Counted from the stretch's first letter, positions 42,119-51,562 are shown. The stretch: 64,000 bases of DNA from Anaerolineales bacterium (GCA_020634895.1 JACKAV010000003.1:372001-436000), one strand, 5' to 3'. The notes: generated from the letters alone by a model not told the origin. Numbers and translations are program-made.

Positions 42119-43055
42119 AGTACCAAATTCGGAATGACGTTGTGGTCCTGCCCGTCAGGTCGAGGTATGTACAGGTGATATCAGTATAGATGAGACTTCC
42201 GTATGGCTGGTTGTAAAATGCCAGCGAGACGATACCGACGCCGTTCGTGTCGCTGTTGATGATGGTCGAGTCTTTTAGCCCATTGGGCCAGTTGACTTCA
42301 GCAACACAGGATGCGCCCGGAACCGGCTGCGAGTTTTGATCTTGAACGATCACAAAGAACATTTGTTGGTCGGTGGTCAGTGTGACCGCTTTCCAAACGA
42401 ATGCTCTCACGCGCAGGTCTGTAATAACGCGCGGAGCGTTGTCCAACGGGCTGACCGGTGCAAGCAGGGCGGGGTCTTCGCCCAACTGGTCAAAGTAGGC
42501 GCGTCCCAGATCTGAAATGACCACGCGGAGTCCTTCAGCCCGCCACGGCTGCCATTCCAACCTTGCGCGCTCAAAATACTGAACGATCTTGTTCTCGTGA
42601 TATTCGAAGCCGGAAATGGGGTAACCGAACTGTTCCACGCCGCCGTTCTGGTCGAAGAATTCAAGGAATGCAAAGCAAACTGAGAATCCGGTCTCGGAGT
42701 AGGTGCGGCATGCAAAGGAATTGCCAACGTCCAATTCGCCTGTGGAGATGTACGTCTCACGCCCCAATGATGTGATCTGAACACGCTGCCCTTCCGGCAG
42801 GTCGGCGCGGTATTCGAAGCGTGTCCGCTGGAAGTATTGAACCGTTTTACCGTCGAGGCTGTTGAATTGCTCGGTTATGGGATAACCATAGAGATAAGAA
42901 GCATTGGGATTATCGTTATAGAATCTGAGGAAATCGCCTGATACATTGTGTCCTGTCTCGCTAAAGTATTGAGTCTCTGTTGTTTGAGCGTAAACAGGTC
43001 TCCACGCAGCCAGGAGTATAAAAAGAACAACGATGTGCGCGAATATTTTCCTCAT
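42117..43055 (-). CDS. Secreted protein with repeated YF-TGH/FGYPI motifs and an Ig-like C-terminus
   Basis: About 312 residues: signal peptide (KIFAHIVVLFILLAAW, cleaved near VYAQ), then two to three repeats of the form YFSETGHNVSGDFLRFY...YGYPITE and FLEFFDQNGGVEQFGYPISG, each followed by VQYF(Q/E)R(T/A)R(F/L)E. This repeat is common in secreted proteins of Chloroflexota. The C-terminal part is a beta domain (QDQNSQPVPGASCVAEV). It may bind wall or extracellular polymer. The ATG at 43055 is used; TATAAT lies 16 bp upstream. Its stop lies in the shared terminator. Confidence 0.82.
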   Translation of the reverse strand: MRKIFAHIVVLFILLAAWRPVYAQTTETQYFSETGHNVSGDFLRFYNDNPNASYLYGYPITEQFNSLDGKTVQYFQRTRFEYRADLPEGQRVQITSLGRETYISTGELDVGNSFACRTYSETGFSVCFAFLEFFDQNGGVEQFGYPISGFEYHENKIVQYFERARLEWQPWRAEGLRVVISDLGRAYFDQLGEDPALLAPVSPLDNAPRVITDLRVRAFVWKAVTLTTDQQMFFVIVQDQNSQPVPGASCVAEVNWPNGLKDSTIINSDTNGVGIVSLAFYNQPYGSLIYTDITCTYLDLTGRTTTSFRIWY

Positions 43056-43125
43056 CAATGTCACCAAGGTCATTATACTCAGAAACACTTCGTTCTACAT
43101 TACAACCTGTTATCTGATGAGAAAA

Positions 43126-44244
43126 TTACAGGTTTTCCCTACCGTTTAGAAGAATTTGAACGATTTTTTCTGCGGAGTGCCCATCTCCATAAGGGTTTAT
43201 CGAGTGAGACATTGTCTCATAGGCAGTTTTATCTTCCAAAAGCTGTTGTGTTTCTTGAATAATACGAAATGTTTCGGTTCCAACAAGTTTTAGAGTTCCA
43301 GCTTCCACGCCTTCGGGTCTTTCTGTCACGTCACGAAGCACCAGGGTTGGGATGCCAAATGCCGGAGCTTCTTCCTGTATCCCACCTGAGTCGGTCAGTA
43401 TGAGATGGGCATGCTTCATCAAGTGAACAAGCGGAAGATAATCCAGCGGCGGCAGGAGGGTGATATGTTCCACATTATGAAGCAAACGGTTGACAGGCTC
43501 CTGCACATTGGGATTCAGGTGAACGGGATAGACGATCTCCACATCACCGCGATTGGCGATCTCGACCAGCGCACGGCAGATATTCTCCAACGGTTCGCCA
43601 AAATTTTCGCGGCGGTGAGCTGTGACAAGAATCAGACGGCGCGAAGCATTAATTCCCAACGTTTCCATTAAATTCTTTACTTCATCGGGTTCCGGTTGTT
43701 TTGCCACGAATTGCAGCGCATCGATGACCGTATTCCCTGTCACTTTGACGATGCTTTCGTCCACCCCCTCGCGCAGCAGGTTTTCTTTCGACCAATTAGT
43801 TGGCGCAAAGTGTAAATCCGCCACCACGCCCGCGATGCGGCGGTTCACTTCCTCGGGGAATGGCTGCCATTTGTCGTGAGTGCGCAGACCAGCTTCCACA
43901 TGCCCGAACCGAATTTGGCGGTAGAAGCAAAGAAGAGATGTAATGGCTACTGTCGTTGTGTCGCCCTGGGCGAGGACCCAATCCGGTTTGAAATCTTCAA
44001 GAATGGGGTCGAGGTTTGTGAAGATATCCGCGCTCAACTGTGCAAGCGACTGTCCCTCACGCATGAGGTTGAGGTCGTAGTCAGGTCGGATATGGAATAA
44101 ACTCAAAACTTGATCGAGCATCTGACGGTGTTGTGCTGTGACACAAACCCGCGCTTCAACCTCCGGCAGGGCGGCTAACTGCCGGACAACTGGCGCCATT
44201 TTGACGGCTTCGGGGCGGGTTCCAAAAACTGTGAGGATTCTCAT
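43126..44244 (-). CDS. wecB: UDP-N-acetylglucosamine 2-epimerase (non-hydrolysing)
   Basis: A 372-residue enzyme that interconverts UDP-GlcNAc and UDP-ManNAc in the cytoplasm. Motifs: FGTRPEAVKMAPVV at the N-terminus, VLAQGDTTTV, FGHVEAGLRTHD, VTAHRRENFGEPL and TDSGGIQEEAPAFGIPTLVLRD, all in their usual positions. The 18-bp gap to wecC upstream and shared strand show an operon. It supplies ManNAc or ManNAcA for the envelope polysaccharide made by the 1-7333 cluster, which lacks these enzymes; this link is inference. Confidence 0.95.
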   Translation of the reverse strand: MRILTVFGTRPEAVKMAPVVRQLAALPEVEARVCVTAQHRQMLDQVLSLFHIRPDYDLNLMREGQSLAQLSADIFTNLDPILEDFKPDWVLAQGDTTTVAITSLLCFYRQIRFGHVEAGLRTHDKWQPFPEEVNRRIAGVVADLHFAPTNWSKENLLREGVDESIVKVTGNTVIDALQFVAKQPEPDEVKNLMETLGINASRRLILVTAHRRENFGEPLENICRALVEIANRGDVEIVYPVHLNPNVQEPVNRLLHNVEHITLLPPLDYLPLVHLMKHAHLILTDSGGIQEEAPAFGIPTLVLRDVTERPEGVEAGTLKLVGTETFRIIQETQQLLEDKTAYETMSHSINPYGDGHSAEKIVQILLNGRENL

Positions 44245-44262
44245 GATTTTAATGCTGCGTAA

Positions 44263-45576
44263 CTATTGAGGAGGTTTTCCAGAGCCTAATTTAACGAGGT
44301 GAAAACCGGCGTTCTGCCATTGGGCAACGTCCCAGCCATTGACTGTATCAATGGCAGTTCGAGCCTTTGTTTTTTGTGCAACTGTCTCAGCCGTTAATTC
44401 AATGAACTCTGTATGGCGGACGAGAAGAAGGATTGCGTCCGCATCGCGAATGGCATCGTCCAAAGTGGGGGCGATGGTAATGCCGGGCAGTTTTGCATCC
44501 GGTTTGAATGGCTCGCAAGCCAAAACCTGTGCGCCTTCTTTTTGCAGGATATGAACCACTTCTGCTGCTGGGCTTTCACGCAGATCGTCCACATCGGGTT
44601 TGTAGGCAAGCCCAAGGGCGGCGATCTTTTTTCCTTGCAAGGAACCAAGCGATCGTTTGACAACATCCACAACAAAGTGCGGCTGTGCATCGTTGACCTG
44701 TCGCGAGTGATAGATAAGCGGTGTCAATTCCGGTGCGGCTTCCACAAAGAACCAGGGATCGACGCTGATGCAATGCCCGCCAACGCCCGGTCCGGGGCTG
44801 AGGATTTTTACGCGGGGATGAAGATTTGCGATGGGAATCGCCTCCCAAACGTCGACGCCGAACTTGTCTGCCAGACGAGAGAACTCGTTCGCCACTGCGA
44901 TATTTACGTCGCGGTATGTGTTCTCCATGAGTTTGACCATTTCCGCAGTAGTGGCGTCAGTTTGGATGATCTGTCCTTTGACGAAGATCGAGTACAAGTC
45001 CGCGCCTGCTTTGGCGGATTCGGGCGTCACGCCGCCGATAACGCGGGAGTTTTCGATCAATTCGCGCAGGATCTGTCCCGGCAGGACGCGTTCCGGCGAA
45101 TAGCAGAGATGGAAATCGATACCCGCTTTCAGATTGGATTTCTCCAAAATGGGGGCAACCAGATCAATGGTCGTGCGAGGCGGGGACGTCGATTCGAGGA
45201 TGACGACATTTCCCTTCCTCAAATACGGCACGACCGATTCCGCTGCCGCGATGACGGCGCTCATATCCGCGAGTTTGTAGGTGATGTCGTTGAAGCTTCC
45301 TGTTTCAGTCCCTTTGAATGGGGTGGGGACGGCGATGATGAAGGCGTCGGCTTCTTCAGGTTTGAGCGATGCTCTGAATTTTTCGCTCTGGAGCGCCTTG
45401 GTGAATGCCTCGCGCAACCCGGGTTCGTGGATGTGAATATCGCCCCGGTTCAAGGTTTCGATGATGGCTGGGGTGATATCCACGCCGAGGGTTTCAACCC
45501 CATGCATGGCGAAGGTGGAGGCTGTGGGCAGCCCGATGTATCCCAACCCGATGACACAAATTTTGTTGTAGTTCAC
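44263..45576 (-). CDS. wecC: UDP-N-acetyl-D-mannosamine dehydrogenase (UDP-sugar 6-dehydrogenase family)
   Basis: A 437-residue UDP-sugar dehydrogenase. The NAD motif IGLGYIGLPTAS opens the protein; the catalytic part has VGGHCISVDPWF with the active Cys, and AVPTPFKG and GLAYKPDVDDLRESPA follow. WecC-type enzymes oxidise UDP-ManNAc to UDP-ManNAcA. The GTG at 45576 is preceded by AGGAG 5 bp upstream. It is the first gene of the wecC-wecB operon. A UDP-GlcNAc dehydrogenase (WbpA-like) cannot be excluded. Confidence 0.92.
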   Translation of the reverse strand: MNYNKICVIGLGYIGLPTASTFAMHGVETLGVDITPAIIETLNRGDIHIHEPGLREAFTKALQSEKFRASLKPEEADAFIIAVPTPFKGTETGSFNDITYKLADMSAVIAAAESVVPYLRKGNVVILESTSPPRTTIDLVAPILEKSNLKAGIDFHLCYSPERVLPGQILRELIENSRVIGGVTPESAKAGADLYSIFVKGQIIQTDATTAEMVKLMENTYRDVNIAVANEFSRLADKFGVDVWEAIPIANLHPRVKILSPGPGVGGHCISVDPWFFVEAAPELTPLIYHSRQVNDAQPHFVVDVVKRSLGSLQGKKIAALGLAYKPDVDDLRESPAAEVVHILQKEGAQVLACEPFKPDAKLPGITIAPTLDDAIRDADAILLLVRHTEFIELTAETVAQKTKARTAIDTVNGWDVAQWQNAGFHLVKLGSGKPPQ

Positions 45577-45682
45577 ATGAACTCCTGTTGGAGATGATTT
45601 TCCAAACCATTATACAACTGCCTTCAGATCTGGTCTTGAAACGTTTGTGCCTATGTTTCGTATACCTAAGCGAATGGTGTTG

Positions 45683-45688
45683 TATAAT
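45683..45688 (+). promoter_or_regulatory. -10 box of the NfeD/stomatin operon
   Basis: TATAAT 16 bp before the ATG of the NfeD-like gene, with AGGAGG between. No good -35 box is visible. Confidence 0.5.
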
Positions 45689-45704
45689 TATCAGGAGGCA
45701 CACA

Positions 45705-46310
45705 ATGGATTTCCTTTTGGACCCGAACATTGCCTATCTTATTCTTCTCGGCGGGATCGTTCTTGGCTTGTTAGCCATCATTACGCCGGGGACAGGCTTG
45801 CTGGAATTGGGGGCTTTTTTTTGCGTGGTGCTTGCAGGGTATGCGATCTATAACCTTTCGGTGAATTGGTGGGCGCTGATCCTGCTGGCGCTGAGCGTTG
45901 TTCCATTTCTTTTTGCCGTCCGAAAGCCGAAACGGGAAATATACCTTGGGCTTTCCATATTCCTTTTGGTGATCGGGTCTGTTTTCCTGTTTGCCGTGGA
46001 TGGTTGGAAACCAGCGGTGAATCCTCTGTTGGCTATTGTGGCTTCCGGCATGACTGCCGCGTTCCTTTGGGTCGTTGTCCAAAAGTCTGTGCAGGCGGCA
46101 ACTGCCCGTCCTTCGCATGATCTCGAATCCTTAATTGGGCGATTGGGCGAGGCGCGCACTGCAATTCATGACGATGGAAGCGTCTATGTGAATGGCGAAT
46201 TGTGGTCTGCAAAAAGTGAGAGTTCCATTCCTGCGGGAAGCCATATTCGTGTAGTTCGCCGCGAGGGATTTATCCTCGTGGTTGAAAAGGAAAAAACTGA
46301 GCAAGTTTAG
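45705..46310 (+). CDS. NfeD-like membrane protein
   Basis: About 201 residues: three or four membrane helices (IAYLILLGGIVLGLLAII, LLELGAFFCVVLAGYAI and others) followed by an OB-fold C-terminal domain (LESLIGRLGEARTAIHDDGSVYVNGELWSAKS, with G..G.A.T as in NfeD). NfeD proteins pair with stomatin-type SPFH proteins, and the next gene is one. The ATG has AGGAGG 7 bp upstream. The N-terminal serine-protease domain of long NfeD forms is absent. Confidence 0.9.
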   Translation: MDFLLDPNIAYLILLGGIVLGLLAIITPGTGLLELGAFFCVVLAGYAIYNLSVNWWALILLALSVVPFLFAVRKPKREIYLGLSIFLLVIGSVFLFAVDGWKPAVNPLLAIVASGMTAAFLWVVVQKSVQAATARPSHDLESLIGRLGEARTAIHDDGSVYVNGELWSAKSESSIPAGSHIRVVRREGFILVVEKEKTEQV

Positions 46311-46336
46311 TAAAGTCCATAATAAAAGGAGAAAAA

Positions 46337-47239
46337 ATGAATGCGCTTGGTGGTAGCTTAATTTGTATTATTGGCGGTGTACTTCTTGTTGGATTCATTG
46401 TTCTGGCGAATTCGATCCGAATTGTGCCGGAATATCAGCGTCTCGTTGTCTTTCGTCTGGGACGTTGTGTCGGCGCACGCGGACCGGGAATTATCCTCCT
46501 GGTTCCGATCATCGACCGCGCCGTTAAAGTCGACCTGCGCGAACAGGTGCGTGAAGTTCCTCACCAGACTTCGATCACAAAAGACAACGCGCCGATCTCC
46601 ATCGACTTTTTGTGGTACTACAAGGTTCTCGACCCGTCTGAATCCGTTTTGCAGGTAGGTAATTTTGAATCCGCTGCGGCAGGTATCGCTGCGACCACGC
46701 TGCGCGCGGTGATCGGTGGAATTCCGCTCGACGATGTTCTTTCCGAGCGTGAACATATCAACAACATGCTGCGCACCCGTCTCGATGAAGTGACCGAACG
46801 CTGGGGTGTCAAAGTCACCAACGTTGAAATCCGCGAGATCATTCCTCCGCGCGATGTGCAGGATGCGATGAACCGCCAGATGTCGGCTGAACGTATCCGC
46901 CGCGCTGTGGTGACCGAGTCGACTGGTACGCGTGAGGCGGCAGTCAATGTGGCTGAAGGTGAAAAACAGTCCAACATCCTTCGCGCAGAAGGTCAGAAAC
47001 AGTCCGCGATCCTTGCGGCTGAAGGTGAACGGCAGGCTCAGTTGCTGCGGGCAGAAGGTTTTGCTCAGGCGTTGGAGACCATTTTTGGTGTTGCCAGCAA
47101 GGTCGATCAGAAGACCATGACCCTGCAATACTTCGAAACCCTCAAGGGACTTGGCATGAGCCCGTCCACGAAATACATCTTCCCGATGGAATTTACCAGC
47201 ATGCTGGATAACTTCCTTGGAAAAGACGGCAAGAAATAA
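46337..47239 (+). CDS. Stomatin-like SPFH protein (slipin)
   Basis: A 300-residue protein with an N-terminal membrane hairpin (SLICIIGGVLLVGFIVLA), the stomatin-type SPFH domain (EYQRLVVFRLGRCVGARGPGIILLVP) and an alpha-helical C-terminal part with repeated AEGEKQS, AEGQKQS and AEGERQA heptad-like segments. It probably forms membrane rings with the NfeD protein upstream, controlling membrane quality. GGAG precedes the ATG. It is a separate paralogue from the prohibitin-like gene at 40329. Confidence 0.94.
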   Translation: MNALGGSLICIIGGVLLVGFIVLANSIRIVPEYQRLVVFRLGRCVGARGPGIILLVPIIDRAVKVDLREQVREVPHQTSITKDNAPISIDFLWYYKVLDPSESVLQVGNFESAAAGIAATTLRAVIGGIPLDDVLSEREHINNMLRTRLDEVTERWGVKVTNVEIREIIPPRDVQDAMNRQMSAERIRRAVVTESTGTREAAVNVAEGEKQSNILRAEGQKQSAILAAEGERQAQLLRAEGFAQALETIFGVASKVDQKTMTLQYFETLKGLGMSPSTKYIFPMEFTSMLDNFLGKDGKK

Positions 47240-47257
47240 ATAGTTTATCGAATTAGC

Positions 47258-47295
47258 AAAAAGTAGAAAGTGGAATTTCCACTTTCTACTTTTTT
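47258..47295 (+). terminator. Rho-independent terminator after the stomatin gene
   Basis: An 18-bp perfect stem AAAAAGTAGAAAGTGGAA with its complement, and a run of T. A very strong terminator, and the stem can also act on the other strand. Confidence 0.93.
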
Positions 47296-47317
47296 ATTGA
47301 TACAATCGCCTCACCGT

Positions 47318-47749
47318 ATGGAAATTGCAGCCGCAACAATTTTGGATCTTAAAGCGCTTCGCAAATTGGAAAAGGAAAGTTTTGACCGCGATGCCTGGCC
47401 CCTCGTCGACCTGATCGCGGTTTTGACATTCCCTGAAGTGATCCGTCTTAAGGCGGTGGATGATGGCGGAATGGTCGGTTTCATCGCCGGAGACCCGCGT
47501 CGCCGCGAAGGGTGGGGCTGGATCGCCACCGTTGCAGTTGCGACTACCTTTCGGCGGCGTGGAATTGGAACAGCGTTGTTGCACGCATGTGAGCAGCAGC
47601 TTGGTGTGCCACGCTCACGCCTGACGGTGCGAATATCCAATACGGGGGCGATCTCATTATACGAACGTGAAAGCTATAAGACCATCGATGTTTGGAAGGC
47701 TTATTATAGCGATGGGGAGGATGCCATTGTGATGGAGAAGAATCTATGA
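47318..47749 (+). CDS. GNAT acetyltransferase (RimI-like)
   Basis: A 143-residue N-acetyltransferase. The acetyl-CoA motif A is IATVAVATTFRRRGIGTALLH (R-R-R-G-I-G-T-A), followed by the motif B region RLTVRISNTGAISLYERESY. It may acetylate the ribosome or another protein; the substrate is unknown. I start at ATG 47318; an upstream extension would run through the terminator. No ribosome-binding site is visible, but TACAAT lies 11 bp before the start. It overlaps the acyltransferase by 4 bp. Confidence 0.85.
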   Translation: MEIAAATILDLKALRKLEKESFDRDAWPLVDLIAVLTFPEVIRLKAVDDGGMVGFIAGDPRRREGWGWIATVAVATTFRRRGIGTALLHACEQQLGVPRSRLTVRISNTGAISLYERESYKTIDVWKAYYSDGEDAIVMEKNL

Positions 47750-48741
47750 ACAAACCGCGGCTGAAGGAATACGAGGCGTTACGTGGACTGTCCATTCTTT
47801 TGCTGCTTGCATTGCATAGTGAAATATTCGACCCGATCTATTTTGGCGAACGGTTCCGGTCTCTTGGGGTGTTTGTTGCGTCTTTTCTTTTGGGTTCTTT
47901 TTTCTTTTTGGCGGGCTATTTCACTGAAGTATCCATCAATAAACCAAATACGAATATCCTGCGTTTTGGATGGTCCAAATTTATCCGCATCTTCCCGCCG
48001 TATTGGTTTGCGCTGGCGCTTTTTATTTATGTCCTTGAGTACAATCTTAACCGCTCCGCCCTGATTGTCTATTTGTTAAATTTGCAATCGGTGTTTGCAC
48101 CGGTATACGTCAAGTCGTTGTTGACGTTGTGGTATATCAGCATGCTGGTTGTGTTTTATCTTTTTGGCGGAAGTTTGATGCTGGCGATCCGCTCCAGTTT
48201 AGTTCTGTTGATTGCGTTCATCGTCGTCTTTTTTCTCGTTCTTTGGGCGCATTTAACCAAAGGTTTTTTCGACCCGCGTTTCTTCCAATATTACGTGATC
48301 TTTGTCGCGGGGGTGTTCTTTTGCCGGTTCGAAACAACCCGTACTTGGATCGTCGAATGGAATATCCTTATAAAGATATTCCTCGCGGTTGTAAGTGTTG
48401 TCATTCTTCAGCGGGTATTGGATGCAGACCGCCCAATGGTTGATATTTTTTACATCCCGTCTATTGACTTCTACATCCTGAGCTGGGTACTGCTTTGGCT
48501 GACGATCTTCCGCACCGGCGCCGGGAATTTGCGCTTCTGGGCGTGGTTATCGACCGCTTCCTTTTTTACTTACTTGATCCATCGCCCATTATGGCGGTTG
48601 ATCGATAACTACTTCAGCCTCGAACCGGGGCTTTCCACCATTTTGGTGCATCTTGTTCCCGGCGCGCTTTTGGCGTTATTCCTCGGGTATGTTCTCCAGC
48701 GTGGATACGACCGTTTGCTGGCGTTCCTCCACTTGAAATGA
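47746..48741 (+). CDS. Membrane acyltransferase 3 family protein
   Basis: A 331-residue protein with about ten membrane helices. The start EYEALRGLSILLLLALH matches the acyltransferase_3 (OafA/WecH) family, whose conserved RGxxxxxVxxxH region carries the catalytic His; here it reads RGLSILLLLALH. RIFPPYWFALAL is another family motif. It may O-acetylate a surface glycan or lipid. Start overlaps the GNAT stop by 4 bp. Confidence 0.88.
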   Translation: MNKPRLKEYEALRGLSILLLLALHSEIFDPIYFGERFRSLGVFVASFLLGSFFFLAGYFTEVSINKPNTNILRFGWSKFIRIFPPYWFALALFIYVLEYNLNRSALIVYLLNLQSVFAPVYVKSLLTLWYISMLVVFYLFGGSLMLAIRSSLVLLIAFIVVFFLVLWAHLTKGFFDPRFFQYYVIFVAGVFFCRFETTRTWIVEWNILIKIFLAVVSVVILQRVLDADRPMVDIFYIPSIDFYILSWVLLWLTIFRTGAGNLRFWAWLSTASFFTYLIHRPLWRLIDNYFSLEPGLSTILVHLVPGALLALFLGYVLQRGYDRLLAFLHLK

Positions 48742-48783
48742 TGATGTAAGACATGAAAATATTCAAACCTTTTATAACGGGTT

Positions 48784-48789
48784 TATAAT
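48784..48789 (+). promoter_or_regulatory. -10 box of rnd, leaderless-type placement
   Basis: TATAAT ends 8 bp before the ATG of rnd (48798). A partial -35 (TTCAAA, 48762-48767) precedes it with a 16-bp spacer. No ribosome-binding site exists. Confidence 0.55.
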
Positions 48790-48797
48790 CTGCCGAT

Positions 48798-49934
48798 ATG
48801 TCTGACGTTTTGCCGCCGCCCATTTGGGTCAACACAACTGAAAAACTAAGAACAATGGTCCAGGATCTTGCCGCGCAGTCTCGTGTGGCGGTGGACACTG
48901 AATCAAATAGCTTACATGCTTTCCGCGAACAGGTATGCCTTGTGCAATTCTCTTCCAAAAAAGAGGATTATCTGGTGGACCCGCTTGCAATAGATGACCT
49001 TAGCCCGCTTTCCCCCATTTTTTCAAACCCCAATATCGAAAAGATTTTCCACGCCGCCGAATATGACCTGATCTGTTTAAGGCGTGATTTTCATTTTGAT
49101 TTTTCGAATCTCTTCGACACCATGCACGCCGCCCGCGTATTGGGATACCCTGCTGTCGGGTTGGATAAATTGCTGGGTGACAAGTTCGGCATCAAAATGG
49201 ATAAGCGGCATCAAAAGGCGGACTGGGGGAGACGCCCCCTGACAAAAGAACAGATCCATTATGCGCGGCTGGATACACATTATCTCTTTGATCTGCGCGA
49301 TGCGCTTGAAACTGAATTGTTGGAGCGGGATCGGTTCAACTTTGCGAAAGAGGATTTTCAACGAGCCTGTCATCTGGATGATTCAAAACATAAATCAAAT
49401 GGAGAATCATGGGAGCGGTTTGCTGGACGCAAAGACCTGACCCAGCGGGAATTGACAGTGGTTGCATCGCTCTGTAAGTGGCGAGACAGGGAAGCGGAGC
49501 GGCTGGACCGTCCGCCTTATAAGGTAGTGATGGATGATATTTTGATAACGCTGGCGAAGAATCCGCCAGAGGCGAAGGTGGATCTCTCGGCGGCAGGGTT
49601 AAGCGAGAAGCAGATCCGCTTGTGGGGTGACATGATATTAGGTTCGATAAGGCATGGGATGGGTGCCCAGCTTGTAGAACGGAGGCAGCCAGAACGTAAG
49701 GAAGATGCGGTGCTGCGCAGGTTGGAAAAGCTCAAAGTGTGGAGAAAGAAGATCGGGGTGGATATGAAGGTCGAGTCAGATATTATCCTGCCAAAACACT
49801 ATTTGGCGATCCTTTCGGAGAATCCTCCCAGGAATTTGATGGATCTGGAATTATTGATGAAGGATGCTCCGGCGCGGTATGAAAAATTTGGCACACAGAT
49901 TTTAAAGACTTTGGGAGTGAAGCATGCGAATTAA
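48798..49934 (+). CDS. rnd: Ribonuclease D (DEDDy exonuclease with HRDC domain)
   Basis: A 378-residue 3'-5' exoribonuclease. The DEDD residues are in AVDTESNSLHAF (Asp, Glu), HAAEYDLICLRRDF (Asp) and HYARLDTHYLFDL (Tyr...Asp, the DEDDy form). HRDC-like domains follow (LTVVASLCKWRDREAERLDRPPYKVVMDD and a second near the C-terminus). It trims tRNA and rRNA 3' ends. The start is close to a TATAAT box. Its end overlaps the beta-CASP gene by 11 bp, coupling two RNA-processing enzymes. Confidence 0.93.
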   Translation: MSDVLPPPIWVNTTEKLRTMVQDLAAQSRVAVDTESNSLHAFREQVCLVQFSSKKEDYLVDPLAIDDLSPLSPIFSNPNIEKIFHAAEYDLICLRRDFHFDFSNLFDTMHAARVLGYPAVGLDKLLGDKFGIKMDKRHQKADWGRRPLTKEQIHYARLDTHYLFDLRDALETELLERDRFNFAKEDFQRACHLDDSKHKSNGESWERFAGRKDLTQRELTVVASLCKWRDREAERLDRPPYKVVMDDILITLAKNPPEAKVDLSAAGLSEKQIRLWGDMILGSIRHGMGAQLVERRQPERKEDAVLRRLEKLKVWRKKIGVDMKVESDIILPKHYLAILSENPPRNLMDLELLMKDAPARYEKFGTQILKTLGVKHAN

Positions 49935-51321
49935 CTTTCACGGTGCGGCGCATACGGTTACGGGCAGCCAGCACTTGTTGGAGATCAACGGTAAAAAACT
50001 TTTATTGGATTGCGGTCTGTATCAGGGCAAGCGTGCGGAATCGTATTCCCGAAATTTGAATTTTCATTATGAACCGCAGAGTGTGGATGCGGTCATTCTT
50101 TCTCATGCGCATATCGACCATGCCGGGAATTTGCCCAATCTGGTCAAACAGGGATATGAAAGACCGATCTATGCCACATATGCGACGAAAGATATAGCGA
50201 GTGTCATGATCGCGGACTCGGGGAAGATACAAGAATCAGATGCTGAATTTGTAAATAGAAAACGTGCCAGACGCGGCGAACCTCCCATTGAACCGCTCTA
50301 TACCAAAGCGGATGCGGAAGAAGTTGCCAGTCTCTTTTCCGGAAAGAATTACGAAGAAGCGTTCGAGCCGATTCCCGGTGTGGTCGCTCGGTTTTATGAA
50401 GCGGGTCATATTTTGGGTTCGGCTGGCGTTTCATTAGAAATCGAGGAAAAGGGACGAAAGATCCATTTGTGGTTCTCGGGCGATATCGGGCGTTATAAAC
50501 TCCCTTTGCTGCGTGACCCGATTTTGCCGACCAATGCAGATTATATGATCATGGAAAGCACGTATGGCGATAAAAGCCATAGTGACCCTGATCTGGCATT
50601 CACGGAATTCCGCGATGTGGTCAAGCGTACAGTGGAACGGGGTGGTAAAGTGATCGTCCCCGCTTTTGCAGTTGGACGTACACAGGAGATCGTCTATAAC
50701 CTGAATGAAATGATGTACAACGGCGATGTTCCGCGTGTGCCGGTTTATGTGGATAGCCCGCTGGCGGTGAAAGCTTCGGACATTTTCAAGAATCATCTTG
50801 AATGTTTCGATGATGAGACTCGCCAGTTCGTGGCGGAAGCGCGTCATCCTGCATTGGACTTCAACATGCTCTCCTATATCCGCTCGGTGGATGAGTCGAA
50901 AGCTTTGAACGAACGAACCGACCCCATGGTCATTATCTCCGCTTCCGGCATGGCAGAGACCGGTCGGGTTGTTCATCATATTCGCAATAATATCGAGAAT
51001 CCCAAAAACACAATTTGTATTGTCTCATGGCAGGCGCCGGACACGATGGGGCGCAGGTTGGCGGATCGTGAACCGGAGATACGCATCTTCGGCGAGTATT
51101 ACAAACGTAAGTGTGATGTAGCGACGATTGGCGGTTTGTCAGGGCATGCCGGGCAAGACTTGTTGGTGAAGTATGCAACCAACGTCAAAGAGACTGTGAA
51201 AGACATTTTCCTTGTCCACGGCGAAGAAAGGCAGGCGATGACCTTGAAGGGACTGCTCAAAGAGCGTGGCATGGACAGGGTCCATTACCCTGATATGCAC
51301 GACAAGGTGGATTTACAATAG
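49924..51321 (+). CDS. Metallo-beta-lactamase/beta-CASP RNA nuclease
   Basis: A 465-residue protein with the metallo-beta-lactamase signature SHAHIDHAGN (HxHxDH), the acid in FSGDIG, the beta-CASP region with PAFAVGRTQE and VDSPLAVKASDIF, and motif C-like ASGMAETGRVVHHI and GLSGHAGQDLL near the C-terminus. This family includes CPSF73-like RNases of bacteria. It is coupled to rnd by an 11-bp overlap. The function is likely RNA processing, with the exact substrate unknown. Confidence 0.93.
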   Translation: MRINFHGAAHTVTGSQHLLEINGKKLLLDCGLYQGKRAESYSRNLNFHYEPQSVDAVILSHAHIDHAGNLPNLVKQGYERPIYATYATKDIASVMIADSGKIQESDAEFVNRKRARRGEPPIEPLYTKADAEEVASLFSGKNYEEAFEPIPGVVARFYEAGHILGSAGVSLEIEEKGRKIHLWFSGDIGRYKLPLLRDPILPTNADYMIMESTYGDKSHSDPDLAFTEFRDVVKRTVERGGKVIVPAFAVGRTQEIVYNLNEMMYNGDVPRVPVYVDSPLAVKASDIFKNHLECFDDETRQFVAEARHPALDFNMLSYIRSVDESKALNERTDPMVIISASGMAETGRVVHHIRNNIENPKNTICIVSWQAPDTMGRRLADREPEIRIFGEYYKRKCDVATIGGLSGHAGQDLLVKYATNVKETVKDIFLVHGEERQAMTLKGLLKERGMDRVHYPDMHDKVDLQ

Positions 51322-51358
51322 GTTGGTTGAGCATCACGGCTCGATATAAATTTTCGGG

Positions 51359-51364
51359 TATAAT
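51359..51364 (+). promoter_or_regulatory. -10 box of the tRNA-Ser gene
   Basis: TATAAT 15 bp before the mature tRNA 5' end. No good -35 box is visible. Confidence 0.55.
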
Positions 51365-51379
51365 CTCGTCCGCCCAAAT

Positions 51380-51467
51380 GGAGAGGTGCCAGAGTGGTTG
51401 AATGGGACGGTCTCGAAAACCGTTGTGGTCCTCGTGGCCACCGAGGGTTCGAATCCCTCTCTCTCCG
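51380..51467 (+). tRNA. tRNA-Ser(CGA)
   Basis: An 88-nt class II tRNA. Acceptor GGAGAGG pairs with TCTCTCC (one G-T wobble), anticodon stem ACGGT/ACCGT encloses loop CTCGAAA with anticodon CGA at 51414-51416, a long variable arm follows, and the T-arm is GAGGG-TTCGAAT-CCCTC. It decodes UCG. The 3' CCA is not encoded and has to be added. A terminator hairpin begins 5 bp after the end. Confidence 0.97.
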
Positions 51468-51471
51468 CTGT

Positions 51472-51503
51472 GGACCCTTGAAAACTCAAGGGTCCTTTTG
51501 TTT
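51472..51503 (+). terminator. Rho-independent terminator of the tRNA-Ser gene
   Basis: Stem GGACCCTTGA/TCAAGGGTCC (51472-51481 and 51486-51495) with loop AAAC and T4GT3 following. Confidence 0.93.
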
Positions 51504-51562
51504 ATAAAATCTTCATTCAGCTTGTAACTTGGATACCATTCTTTAGTGGTAAGATTCCAGCG